Part shown: positions 18,412 to 26,519 of the stretch, piece by piece
How positions within the stretch are numbered: the first letter of the stretch is position 1
Layout: each line of letters starts with the position of its first letter
Assembly (NCBI RefSeq): GCF_011682065.1
Contig: NZ_VUYU01000002.1
Coordinates: 434,001 to 498,000 of the forward strand
Source of the DNA: Massilia rubra
GTDB lineage: Bacteria; Pseudomonadota; Gammaproteobacteria; Burkholderiales; Burkholderiaceae_D
Direction of reading: 5' to 3'
DNA length: 64,000 nucleotides
Made by a program: the position numbers and the translations under genes
Notes under the pieces: generated by a model
Told to the model about the DNA's origin: nothing
Database searches by the model: none
What the model saw: only the letters and a program-made list of their open reading frames with translations

Positions 18412-19620
18412 TTACCTAAGAATTTTTACGGTTGACTCGATAATTGAATCAAAATCCGCACTATCAAAAATCGGCCAGCTACAAGCGTTAAGCTCCGCAT
18501 AGCACTTGCTTGCAAAAGCTGCATCTATGGTACCGGCGTACGATATGAGACCAATCAAGTGATTTTTCAGTCCAAGTAAAGACGCGAACTTACGTTTCAC
18601 GGCGTGTTGTTGTGGGCTGCGAGTTCTGCAGTAAAATAAGTGCATTCTGAGTTTGCTTTTAAATTCAGATGTTAATCGAGGCGTTTTTCCGTCAACGAGC
18701 AAACCCAATACAATCATTTTTGAACCAGGGCCACTGATTTTTGTTTTCTCAACATTTGGCTGGTACCCCGCACTTAGAAGTATTCTATATAGCTTTCCGA
18801 CGACTTCCTTGCACATTTCCTTCCCAAACTGCGTAGATGGTGTCGAAAGCACAATATCGTCTGAGTATCGGGAATATCGCAACTTGTATTTCTCTGCCAA
18901 TGAACTAATTTCATCATCAATTTCTTTGGCAACTATATTCGCAAGCATTGGACTTGTTGGAGCGCCTTGAGGAAGGTGGCCGAGGGCAAAGGAATTATAG
19001 GCCGAAATAGAGTATTTTAACCCTTTTAAACTATTTGGAACCCGTCCATTCGGAGCCAAAGCACGTTCCATTTCAGGAGTGGCAATTCGCGTACAAATTC
19101 TCGACAGCTCGAAAGCTAACAACGGCTGATAGCCAGCAGTCTCAAATACTTTGCAAATCTTTGTTTCGAGAATTGATTCAAAAAAATTACGAATATCAAC
19201 TTTAACCAGCCATTTCGCTTGGTTATGCAAGCAAGCCGCTTTATATGCAGACCCTTCCTTGATATATGCAAACGCAGCGTTGTGCACAGCAATATTTTTC
19301 AGAATATTGGTATTTATCCAGCGTTGCGTTTTTAACAGGAGTGGATGCGGTGCCGCGATCCACCTATATTGTATTGTTGCACTTGGAGCACGTTTTTGAA
19401 TTCGAAACACTGAGTATTGCTCATCTACTTTACCCCTGGCTACCGTATTTCTAAGATACTTATATGGTACACCGGTCTCATGTGCGAGGTGAGAGAGCGT
19501 AAACAGAGGGGGAAGCAATGGATTAATAGACCGAATTGCGTTTGCAATTGCTAAGGCCGCGTCGACTGGGGCATCCGGGGGAGCATCGACTTCAAAGAGC
19601 TGAGATTGCCAGTGTGTCAT
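18412..19620 (-). CDS. retron-type reverse transcriptase (402 aa)
   Basis: RNA-directed DNA polymerase. The DIRNFFESI block (RT domain A), LPQGAPTSPMLANIVA (about 218) and RYSRYSDDIVLST with the catalytic YxDD as YSDD (about 250) are visible. Retron-type features are present in variant form: KAACLH stands where NAxxH is expected, and VLGLLVDG stands for the VTG motif of region Y. The N-terminal 110 residues are an extension. The ATG is inside the proposed a2 repeat of the upstream RNA. Preceded by 163 nt of structured non-coding sequence and a PRTase-like gene, it fits a retron. It could alternatively belong to another defence-RT class, but length and layout favour a retron. Confidence 0.85.
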   Translation of the reverse strand: MTHWQSQLFEVDAPPDAPVDAALAIANAIRSINPLLPPLFTLSHLAHETGVPYKYLRNTVARGKVDEQYSVFRIQKRAPSATIQYRWIAAPHPLLLKTQRWINTNILKNIAVHNAAFAYIKEGSAYKAACLHNQAKWLVKVDIRNFFESILETKICKVFETAGYQPLLAFELSRICTRIATPEMERALAPNGRVPNSLKGLKYSISAYNSFALGHLPQGAPTSPMLANIVAKEIDDEISSLAEKYKLRYSRYSDDIVLSTPSTQFGKEMCKEVVGKLYRILLSAGYQPNVEKTKISGPGSKMIVLGLLVDGKTPRLTSEFKSKLRMHLFYCRTRSPQQHAVKRKFASLLGLKNHLIGLISYAGTIDAAFASKCYAELNACSWPIFDSADFDSIIESTVKILR

Positions 19621-19794
19621 TCATTTACACTTGTTGACATTCATGGAGGGTTTGAGACTCGCTCATGAGCAAGACATCCACAGCGAAGCCTCTGAGCGAG
19701 GCTCAAAGGTTCCGTAAAGCGTGAGTTTCTTTTAAGGGACGCGGGAATCCGGTCCCCTGCCTGCCGAACAGCACAGGCGGTGACTAAATGGATG
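19618..19794 (-). ncRNA. candidate retron msr-msd RNA
   Basis: Read on the minus strand. Candidate a1 is CATCCATTTA (19794-19785), and candidate a2 is TAAATGAATG (19627-19618); they pair at 9 of 10 positions, and CAC/GUG extends the stem past a 2-nt bulge that holds a G suited to be the priming guanosine. After a1 come two short hairpins (19778-19759 with stem GCCTG/CAGGC; 19757-19736 with stem GGGAC-CGG/CCG-GTCCC), then a long hairpin whose arms TTTGAGCCTCGCTCA and TGAGCGAGTCTCAAA pair at 14 of 15. This order (a1, short msr hairpins, long msd hairpin, a2) is the retron plan. a1 overlaps the stop of the PRTase gene and a2 includes the RT start codon. Confidence 0.68.
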
Positions 19795-21019
19795 TAGACG
19801 GCAACCTCAGCTGCTTTGGATAATAGTACGATTTCTCTACTTTAGGAAGGGTCTCCTTGTCACTTTTGGCAATAATTGATGCCAACGTGCCTATTCCAAG
19901 GTCAGTCAGACGCTTGCTCGCAGTCACGAGCTGCTGAACTATCCCAATCTTAAGCAAGTCATCAACTTCGAATAAAGGCAGTTTCGTACCGGCGCAGAGC
20001 GCCTCCGGTGTGTGCATTCCCTTGCGAATAGCACACATTAGAACCACTAGTTTTTTCCCGCTATCTGGGTACGCCAAGAAGGATTTTTTTCGTCCAAGGT
20101 CTATGTAGCCAAGCCCGTCAAGTACGTCGCCGTACTCCAGGCCAGCAAATTTTGGCCGAAGCTCATCAAAACCGATACTTCCAACACGACCAGGGAACAA
20201 CGCCTTCCAGTCCTTGAGCGACTCAAAAAAAATTCGAGGAACATTGTTTGGACAGCCATGGCGAAAGACAATCAGCGCCCCTGTGTTTTTATAACCGAGC
20301 GGCTCACCAGTGCCACGATAGTATTTTTTGCACAAGTTAGGTATTCTGTCATCAAGCCAAAATGTGTTGTCGATTGTGGGGCACTCTATCGCCTTGACGA
20401 TTTCCGCTCCACAAGCATGAGACTTGACACGCATCTCACCTGCGGAAGTGGTCGCGTACGCAATAACGGTGAATTTGATAAGCCCTTTTGAATGCCAACT
20501 TTTGACACTACGCACTCGCCAAGCGGACTCTAGAAAGTTCCAGATTCTGTCGCCACTTCCGATTAGGTCCGTAACTACGAAAATCTGTCTAATTTTCGCT
20601 TTTCGAAATAGGTTGGGCGAGGGATTCGTCTCGAAATGCAGGTCTTTGATTCGTGCCAACTGGCCAGTTATGGATGCCATTAGCCCTTCACTGCCAACAT
20701 CGCTCTTGTCACCGCGCGCGGAGTGGAGCACGGCTGGGCTCGGACCGCATGCCCTTAGGGCATATTTTCGACGCCCTTTGACCGGCACTTTCTCCTCTTT
20801 AAATAGGCGACACGGACCGCCACCACTGCTTTTTTTCACCTCCCGCTCGACAAACACAGCAGTCCTTTCGCAAGTTTGCTCGTGACGGTGCTTGATGAGC
20901 CGTTCCATGACTCTAGCGAACTCATCGTGGGACACAGTGTGGACCGCCGCTAACAGTTCTTGAGCGACGTATTGCTCGCTTTCGTCAAACTGGGAAATCC
21001 ACTCTTTTTTTGTGGTCAT
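19784..21019 (-). CDS. phosphoribosyltransferase-like protein, probable retron effector (411 aa)
   Basis: The block IRQIFVVTDLIGSGDRIWNF near residue 150 resembles the PRPP-binding loop of type I phosphoribosyltransferases (hydrophobic strand, acidic residue, Gly-Ser-Gly turn). FTVIAYATTSAGEM follows as the next strand. The C-terminal 120 residues (LVVLMCAIRKGMHTPEALCA, LPLFEVDDLLKIGIVQQLVT) read like a winged helix. PRTase-like proteins with such domains have been listed as retron-associated effectors (type III in the Mestre classification, from memory). It sits 9 nt after the DUF6471 gene and directly upstream of the RNA/RT. Whether it has enzyme activity is unknown. Confidence 0.65.
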   Translation of the reverse strand: MTTKKEWISQFDESEQYVAQELLAAVHTVSHDEFARVMERLIKHRHEQTCERTAVFVEREVKKSSGGGPCRLFKEEKVPVKGRRKYALRACGPSPAVLHSARGDKSDVGSEGLMASITGQLARIKDLHFETNPSPNLFRKAKIRQIFVVTDLIGSGDRIWNFLESAWRVRSVKSWHSKGLIKFTVIAYATTSAGEMRVKSHACGAEIVKAIECPTIDNTFWLDDRIPNLCKKYYRGTGEPLGYKNTGALIVFRHGCPNNVPRIFFESLKDWKALFPGRVGSIGFDELRPKFAGLEYGDVLDGLGYIDLGRKKSFLAYPDSGKKLVVLMCAIRKGMHTPEALCAGTKLPLFEVDDLLKIGIVQQLVTASKRLTDLGIGTLASIIAKSDKETLPKVEKSYYYPKQLRLPSTSI

Positions 21020-21028
21020 CTTAGCGCG

Positions 21029-21235
21029 CTAATCGAGGGCAATTTGGATGTTCGGGCGACCAATGACTTTCATGCACTGAAGAAAAAAGGCAAAACTTAA
21101 GCTTCCGCGAGAAAGTTTGTTGGTAATGGCGCCAGGGCTTTCATCAATTCCTAGGTCTAGCAGGAGCTTAGAAAACTTTTTATAGTCAATATCTTTGCGC
21201 GCGAGTTCTCCTTTAAGGATACGACGCGCCTCCAT
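21029..21235 (-). CDS. DUF6471-like small HTH-type protein (68 aa)
   Basis: The sequence EARRILKGELARKDIDYKKF, with LSRGSLSFAFFLQCMKVIG, matches the small-protein family I know as DUF6471: a short helical, HTH-like domain with an NKLSRG(K/S)xSxAFFLQC core. It is the first gene of the minus-strand defence operon, 9 nt before the PRTase-like gene. A 21-bp palindrome sits about 80 bp upstream of its start, so an autoregulatory DNA-binding role is plausible. It could also be a partner that neutralises the effector. Confidence 0.7.
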   Translation of the reverse strand: MEARRILKGELARKDIDYKKFSKLLLDLGIDESPGAITNKLSRGSLSFAFFLQCMKVIGRPNIQIALD

Positions 21236-21311
21236 TCTTCAATCAGACATTTGGTGTGGCCAACCTGAAATTGAAGCTTAATCATCTCCTACCCAAACAG
21301 AGCACGCCATG

Positions 21312-21332
21312 TATATGTCATAATGACATATA
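21312..21332. promoter_or_regulatory. palindromic operator candidate of the defence operon
   Basis: Half-sites TATATGTCA (21312-21320) and TGACATATA (21324-21332) are exact reverse complements separated by TAA. The site lies about 77 bp upstream of the DUF6471 start, in the only gap that can hold the operon promoter. The small HTH-like first gene product is the obvious candidate to bind it. Confidence 0.6.
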
Positions 21333-21368
21333 AAAGTCACGAACGCGACTGGTAAGTTTTGCTCAAGC

Positions 21369-21596
21369 CTAGGCTGTGTTGAGCGTCTCATCGAACATCA
21401 TGCGCGGCTCGCCACCGAGCACCTCACTGGCTTTGTCAAAAGGGACCCAGCGGTAGTACCCCAGTTCGTGCGTCAGCGCTGTGATACTGAAGTCCGTTCC
21501 GGCCAGCTTTGCCTGTTGCTGCTCGACTAGCGCGCGTATCTGCCCCAGCAATTCAGGGTCAATGTCGGTGGCGGCGAGTGCGTCGAGCGGGTTCAT
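21369..21596 (-). pseudogene. N-terminal fragment of an IS66-family TnpC transposase
   Basis: The 75-residue frame contains DPELLGQIRALVEQQQAKLA, then SITALTHELGYYRWVPFDKASEVL. This is the conserved coiled-coil start of IS66 TnpC (query: ALTHELAYYRRxxFxxxSE). It ends after 75 residues, whereas a full TnpC has about 520, and the DDE domain is missing. It is a relic just upstream of the defence operon promoter. Confidence 0.75.
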
Positions 21597-22174
21597 GCTC
21601 TGCAGTCTACTAGGCCCGCCCAGGCTTACAAGCGCAACTGTTTATGTCTGTCCTCACAAGCGCCACTGCACCGGTGCTGACGCACACAGGCGCTGCCAGT
21701 CCAGAAACCTACGAGAGGGAAGCATCCCAGGAGGACACTAAAGTGAAGCTAAACCGCCGGTTGCGATAGAGGCGGTTCAACATCAATCCCCCAATTTAGC
21801 ATTTAATGTGCAATTAGATGATTTATATTTAATATGGGAATAAAAACACTTGACATCAGTTTAGAAGCGCGGACGGCAGTGTGAATTTTTGCTTCCACTG
21901 CTCGCCTTGTCCGTTCTGACCACGTTGTTTCAAGACTTCGCCGCCCGACTACGCTCGACAGAATTTCTCAACGACGCACGCCATTCCGATCGACGAGTTC
22001 CTGCCCCGGCATTGCGCCGGGCAGCTGGCCACTGCCTGAAAAACACGCCGCTTCCCAGCTGTGTGACGCCATCATCAGGCAAGACGGCGCTCAAATCAAC
22101 CGGGTGCTAAGCGGACGCTTACCGTCTTTGAGCCCCGTCCGCTTTGCTTCTTCGTGCAGGAATTTGACGCAATT
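21597..22174. other. 578-bp stretch with probable IS66 debris
   Basis: No intact gene. The plus strand at about 21977-22042 reads HAIPIDEFLPRHCAGQLATA, ending in a stop, which faintly resembles the IDELLPW end of IS66 TnpC. The segment AAGCGGACGCTTACC near 22108 resembles an IS66-type terminal repeat (GTAAGCG...). The part 21780-21880 is AT-rich and unassigned. Confidence 0.4.
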
Positions 22175-22669
22175 CTACTTTCTTGTATTTTTGGGTGATG
22201 ACTTTGTTGTCAAGGCGTCTTGCATTTGAGCCACGCTTTCGGGTATTGCACCCAAATCACTCAGTTTTCGCCGCACGTCTTGATACTTCTCAAAAAACTG
22301 TGCCCATCGGCTGAATCCTCCCATCGCTCCAACAGCACGCAGTAAGGCGACATGCGAGGTCGTCAGAATTTGAACGTAGGATTCAAGTTCGGCGATACGT
22401 TGATCTTTCTTTGCGAGTGCTGTGGCCGTATCGGCGGCAGACTGCTTTCCGATGCGGCCTCGCCATGCCCGGTACTCATGTTGGCGCTTTTGAAAATCGG
22501 CCAAAAGCGCCGCGCGAGATTCGCTGCGCGTGATCGATGATGCAGCTTTGATCGAAGGATGCAAGCGTGCGACGGCACGTGCGGTGATGTCCTGGTCGTT
22601 GGTCAGCAAGGTCTCGAGAATTCCTCGCATTTTGGCGTCTTGTTCTGGCATGTCTTTTTCCTCGTTCAT
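22175..22669 (-). CDS. small coiled-coil accessory protein of the recombinase operon (164 aa)
   Basis: Hydrophilic, mostly helical; a coiled coil is likely at KKDQRIAELESYVQILTTSH (about 90-110), preceded by SRAALLADFQKRQHEYRAWR. The layout is like Tn554 TnpC and the small fourth gene (srap, from memory) of strand-biased circularizing integrative elements. Its start overlaps the stop of the 773-aa recombinase by 4 nt (ATGA). Probably helps the recombinases in excision or integration; no enzymatic motif is seen. Confidence 0.6.
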   Translation of the reverse strand: MNEEKDMPEQDAKMRGILETLLTNDQDITARAVARLHPSIKAASSITRSESRAALLADFQKRQHEYRAWRGRIGKQSAADTATALAKKDQRIAELESYVQILTTSHVALLRAVGAMGGFSRWAQFFEKYQDVRRKLSDLGAIPESVAQMQDALTTKSSPKNTRK

Positions 22670-24987
22670 TCGCCCAGCACATCACGCGTTCGCGGAATAG
22701 ACAGATCCACTCCGTCCGGGAAGGCGTGTTCACCATTGGGTGTGTCAAGAAGCCTTTGTACTCCGGCTAATCTCTCCTCAGCATGCTGAAGCTGATTTTT
22801 CCACCCAATACTCATGGATGGTCGCGTTCGTATTGTCTCTATCGCCGCTTTGAATTTACCCTCAAGCCGAATTAAATTTACTTTATTTTCCGGCAGACCG
22901 GTTGCGGAAAGATGCCGGCAATTCGCGAAGCATTCAAGATGCTTAGGACAGGGGTCCACAGTGAAGGAATTTAAACAATGACCGTAAGGCGTCGCATGAA
23001 ATCCGTCGGCCTCCACGCGCAGATATTCGTACGCTGCCGCATCGCCGTCCTTGGCTTGAATCCGGACGAATGCATCAACAATAGGGCCACTGGCCTTACC
23101 TCCCTTGATCATCTTGGCCACGGTCGCGGCCTTTTCTCCAAGCATCAATTCCACCTCTTCGGGAATCGAAATCTGTTCAAGTTCTTCAGCGAGGCTGCGA
23201 TGGTCATACTCGTAGCTCTGTGCGACACTGCGGCGGTTATAGCGTTTCGAGATAATCGTATCGGCTACGCCAAGCCTGAAAAGCTCTGTATTCTGCAAGT
23301 GTCTCAGCATGTGGGACTCTAGCCGCAATTCTTGGTCTTGCTTAGTTGCGCCGTAACGCTCGAATAGGGACGGAATCTTGTCGTGATCACCCAACCCTAT
23401 GCCCACCAAGCGCGAGTCAGGTCGACTTATCGAGAAATAGCGGGTAACGTCGCAGATTCCATCATTACGTTCCTCGGCGAGCGACCGTTTTGGATGCAAG
23501 AACAGTAGCTGCCACGGCTGAACGACGCCTGAATCGGCGTTCATCGCTAAACGATCGGGCAGCTTGGACGGAGTCGTTTTTTGTATGTGGTCCTCTAGTT
23601 CTCCGACATTTAGAAATGTATCGCTCCAGGACATTCGTGCGCCGTCATGGATTGGAATGCCCGTTGAAGTGCGAAAGCGTAGCTTCGTTTCGCCCGCGCG
23701 CATCTGCTTTTGCAGGCGATTGCCGAACACGTAAATTGCCATATCGAGCTTGCGAACAGATCCGAGGTACTTCTCAGTCTGGAATTTGTGTAGGTCGCGT
23801 AATATAGCAGGGTCAAAGTCCTTGCGGTATTCGTTGATAAAGTAATCGCGCTCTATGTCAAGCCAAAATGGATTGCCGCTAAGGCGTGTATAGATGTCTG
23901 TAAATGCAACGGTTTCGTTCTCACGAAACCAAGGTAACAGTCGACCAGTCTCGCATTGTAGTTTCAACGTTTCCCGAAGTGGGGCAGTAATATAAGCGGC
24001 CCTTTCCAGGGTCTCAGTCAAGAGCGCGCGGAACATCTCCGGCACTGGCTGGGTGTTCTCCCGTAATACGCGGCTGTCCGATTCTTCTTCCTGCTGCTTC
24101 TCCGCGAAGTGCCGAAGCATAAGTGCGCTGGAAAATCCCCCGACCTTTCCCGCAGCTTGGCCCTTCGCATCGACATAAGTTCTTTCGCGCTTCCAATCAA
24201 TCGGCAGCAAAGTAGCCTCACCGGCCCGCAACCCGGTGATGATCATCGTCCGAGTAGCAGCGAACCGAAGCTCATCCATGAATGATTTTGGATGCTCTGT
24301 CATAACGATGCGCACTAGCTCCCAAAAGGCTCGACGGGATGGGAGCCGTTCGACGCGCTTGCGCTCTTCCAATTTTGAACGCAGTTCGTCTTCGGACATG
24401 GTCTGTCGGGACCTGACACTGGTTACTTGAACTCTTTGAACGCCAAGCAACCCATACATTTGGCCCGCATCGCAAATATGGTTCGTGTCCAAAATGACCT
24501 TGACCAATCCGGCAAGAACGTCGCCAAGCTTACCCGATGCTTGTACTGCCTTTGCGGTGCGAATGGCATGTTGAAGATCGTCCAATGTAAGTTCCCACGG
24601 GTCGCTGTCCACGCATGTGCCCATGACGCGGAGCGGGCGCGCGATGCTCTGATAGACGTACCCAGTAGAGTTCCGTTTCACAAGCAATTGGTTGATGACT
24701 GCCGCTTTGATGAAGTCTTGCCAAGCGGGCGAAAGGGCGCGCTGTTGTAGGGGGGCGAGGTCGCTTGCTGCGCGCTCGGCATTGATGAAACTAAGCGTTT
24801 TTGAATCCGTGCCAAGATCGCGCAAGTAATACGCCGGTGGGGGGACATCTCCCACGCATGCTGTCAAGTTCCAACCCGCATCGTCAGCAGCATAGCCGAC
24901 GCTGTCAATAGCGAAGCTCCAAATTAGCCCCCTGCTAAGCGCTAACGATTTTCCCAGTTCGATGAAAGATTTATAGTGTGAATTCAT
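22666..24987 (-). CDS. large tyrosine-recombinase-fold protein (773 aa)
   Basis: Third gene of the recombinase operon. Catalytic-type motifs: Arg in TGLRAGEATLLP (about 254), HMLRHL giving HxxR (about 557) and a Tyr in SVAQSYEY (about 590). The position of the third His/Trp is unclear (KRYNRRS). The C-terminal CPKHLECFANCRHL (about 686) suggests a zinc knuckle. Overlaps its neighbours by 4 nt on both sides. It resembles TnpB-like large partners of Tn554 and IntB of the SE elements. Likely one of the two strand-cleaving subunits. Confidence 0.75.
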   Translation of the reverse strand: MNSHYKSFIELGKSLALSRGLIWSFAIDSVGYAADDAGWNLTACVGDVPPPAYYLRDLGTDSKTLSFINAERAASDLAPLQQRALSPAWQDFIKAAVINQLLVKRNSTGYVYQSIARPLRVMGTCVDSDPWELTLDDLQHAIRTAKAVQASGKLGDVLAGLVKVILDTNHICDAGQMYGLLGVQRVQVTSVRSRQTMSEDELRSKLEERKRVERLPSRRAFWELVRIVMTEHPKSFMDELRFAATRTMIITGLRAGEATLLPIDWKRERTYVDAKGQAAGKVGGFSSALMLRHFAEKQQEEESDSRVLRENTQPVPEMFRALLTETLERAAYITAPLRETLKLQCETGRLLPWFRENETVAFTDIYTRLSGNPFWLDIERDYFINEYRKDFDPAILRDLHKFQTEKYLGSVRKLDMAIYVFGNRLQKQMRAGETKLRFRTSTGIPIHDGARMSWSDTFLNVGELEDHIQKTTPSKLPDRLAMNADSGVVQPWQLLFLHPKRSLAEERNDGICDVTRYFSISRPDSRLVGIGLGDHDKIPSLFERYGATKQDQELRLESHMLRHLQNTELFRLGVADTIISKRYNRRSVAQSYEYDHRSLAEELEQISIPEEVELMLGEKAATVAKMIKGGKASGPIVDAFVRIQAKDGDAAAYEYLRVEADGFHATPYGHCLNSFTVDPCPKHLECFANCRHLSATGLPENKVNLIRLEGKFKAAIETIRTRPSMSIGWKNQLQHAEERLAGVQRLLDTPNGEHAFPDGVDLSIPRTRDVLGE

Positions 24988-26519
24988 GCTCCACCACCTT
25001 CAAGTTCGGCGATGACTGTTTGAATTTCGCTTATGGTTCGTTGTAATTGCATGTAGGTTGGCGACTTCGAATCCGCCCGCGAGCTTCGCTCAAAAAAAAG
25101 TACAACTTCCCTCATATCACCCAAGACCTTGCTATGTAGGCCCTTGTCGGTGACAGGCATGAATTTGCGGCATCCGTAGCATGATGTGACTGGATTATAT
25201 GGACACGATGGCTGTCCTGACGTGCATCCGCCAATACCCGAGATCGGGATTCCGTGCGGGACTGCCGCGATTTGTTGCTCATCTTTTAGTACGGCTAGCT
25301 CTTCGGAGGCAATGAACCGGTCATGGGCAATTTTTGCGACGCGACGATAGACTTCTGAAGCCCCCAATGCCCGGTTGACTCGTTCGGCATGCGAGGCAGA
25401 TGTAGCGTAATAGATCAGTCCGGTGTTTGTCTGGGCATGCCCCATATACTCCGCCAGTTCCTCATGGCTGGCGCCGGCATCGACTAAGCGTTGAGCTGCC
25501 GTATGGCGCAGATCCGTGGCAGTTCCAAGATCGTCGGAGCCGATCAGCATGCGAACGCGCGAGGAAATTCGCTGGCTCACTTCTAGCGCCGATTTTACCT
25601 GGAAGAACTTCTCTGAGCCATCTTCTGCGACTTTGTCAAAGTGCGACTTCAGACTAACAAATATTGGTACCCATTCGCGCTTGACTCGCCGTGTTAATGG
25701 GACGCGGTGTTTTTTTCCACGCTGCTTTGCCATGTGGAAGGTTAAGTGTACAGTCGGATCATCGTCAATCCCATCGTGCCAGATCCGTACATGCCTTGCA
25801 TCTAATATGCCAATTTGTACAGGGCGCATCGCAAACTGATACGCACACAGGACCATCCCAGCATCAGCCACGGCGGGGTAGGGGACCAGTTCGCCCGTCC
25901 GCAGGCGAGTAACCATTTCGTCAAGATGCCGCACAATTGCAGCTTCTTCATCAGGAGATAGAAAAACGTCGCCCGCGCGAACCGCCGCGTATTTGTCGAC
26001 CGCTGGAAGGGGGAGTGTGGTGCGTAGGAAGGTGCGGTATTCATGTGACCATCCATTCCAGCGATAGGTGCATAGCAAATGCAGAATGTGCTTTGCAAGC
26101 ATATAGCTCTCGGTCGTTAGTTCGCGCGCGCGCCATTCAGCCCATAATAGTCCGACTTCATGTGGACCGGTTCGCAGCAGCGAAATGAGATCGCGGTCAA
26201 ATAGATGAGGCAAACCGGAGAAATATCCTGTAACCGTTTTAGCGCTTAGGTCCTGTTCAAACATCAGTGCTAGGGTGTGTTTCAGTATTAGCCCGCAATG
26301 AGGATCACGCTTTCCGAAGTCAATCTTTGAGCTTCGACCGTGAGAAAAAAGTTCGAAGACATTTTCTACGGTCGGAGCACGAATTGATCGTGTAGTGTCG
26401 TCGAATTCATCGTAATATCTGAGGATGGAGGGCAGCGGTTGCAGGCTCGCGCAGAATCGGGCCAAGGTATCTTGATCGGATCCTGGCGCGTACTGTTCAG
26501 TAGATTGTTGTTTTCGCAT
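24984..26519 (-). CDS. tyrosine-recombinase-fold protein with Cys-rich tail (511 aa)
   Basis: Second gene of the quartet. The catalytic domain shows Arg in FAMRPVQIG (about 229), TDLRHTAAQRLVDAGAS (about 336), GHAQTNTGLIYYATS with His and Tyr (about 366). The first His of HxxR is replaced by Thr, so the catalytic pocket deviates from the norm; in SE elements the second gene (tfp, from memory) is a tyrosine-recombinase-fold protein with unclear activity. The tail has CTSGQPSCPYNPVTSCYGC, a possible zinc-binding cluster. Starts one base into the stop of the first gene (TAATG). Confidence 0.75.
   Translation of the reverse strand: MRKQQSTEQYAPGSDQDTLARFCASLQPLPSILRYYDEFDDTTRSIRAPTVENVFELFSHGRSSKIDFGKRDPHCGLILKHTLALMFEQDLSAKTVTGYFSGLPHLFDRDLISLLRTGPHEVGLLWAEWRARELTTESYMLAKHILHLLCTYRWNGWSHEYRTFLRTTLPLPAVDKYAAVRAGDVFLSPDEEAAIVRHLDEMVTRLRTGELVPYPAVADAGMVLCAYQFAMRPVQIGILDARHVRIWHDGIDDDPTVHLTFHMAKQRGKKHRVPLTRRVKREWVPIFVSLKSHFDKVAEDGSEKFFQVKSALEVSQRISSRVRMLIGSDDLGTATDLRHTAAQRLVDAGASHEELAEYMGHAQTNTGLIYYATSASHAERVNRALGASEVYRRVAKIAHDRFIASEELAVLKDEQQIAAVPHGIPISGIGGCTSGQPSCPYNPVTSCYGCRKFMPVTDKGLHSKVLGDMREVVLFFERSSRADSKSPTYMQLQRTISEIQTVIAELEGGGA

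Noticed and set aside
19621-19783. Reading the gap before the RT as an intrinsic terminator plus leader
   Set aside because: Hairpins are present but none is followed by a U-tract, and the a1/a2-like pairing and long stem are better explained by a retron RNA.
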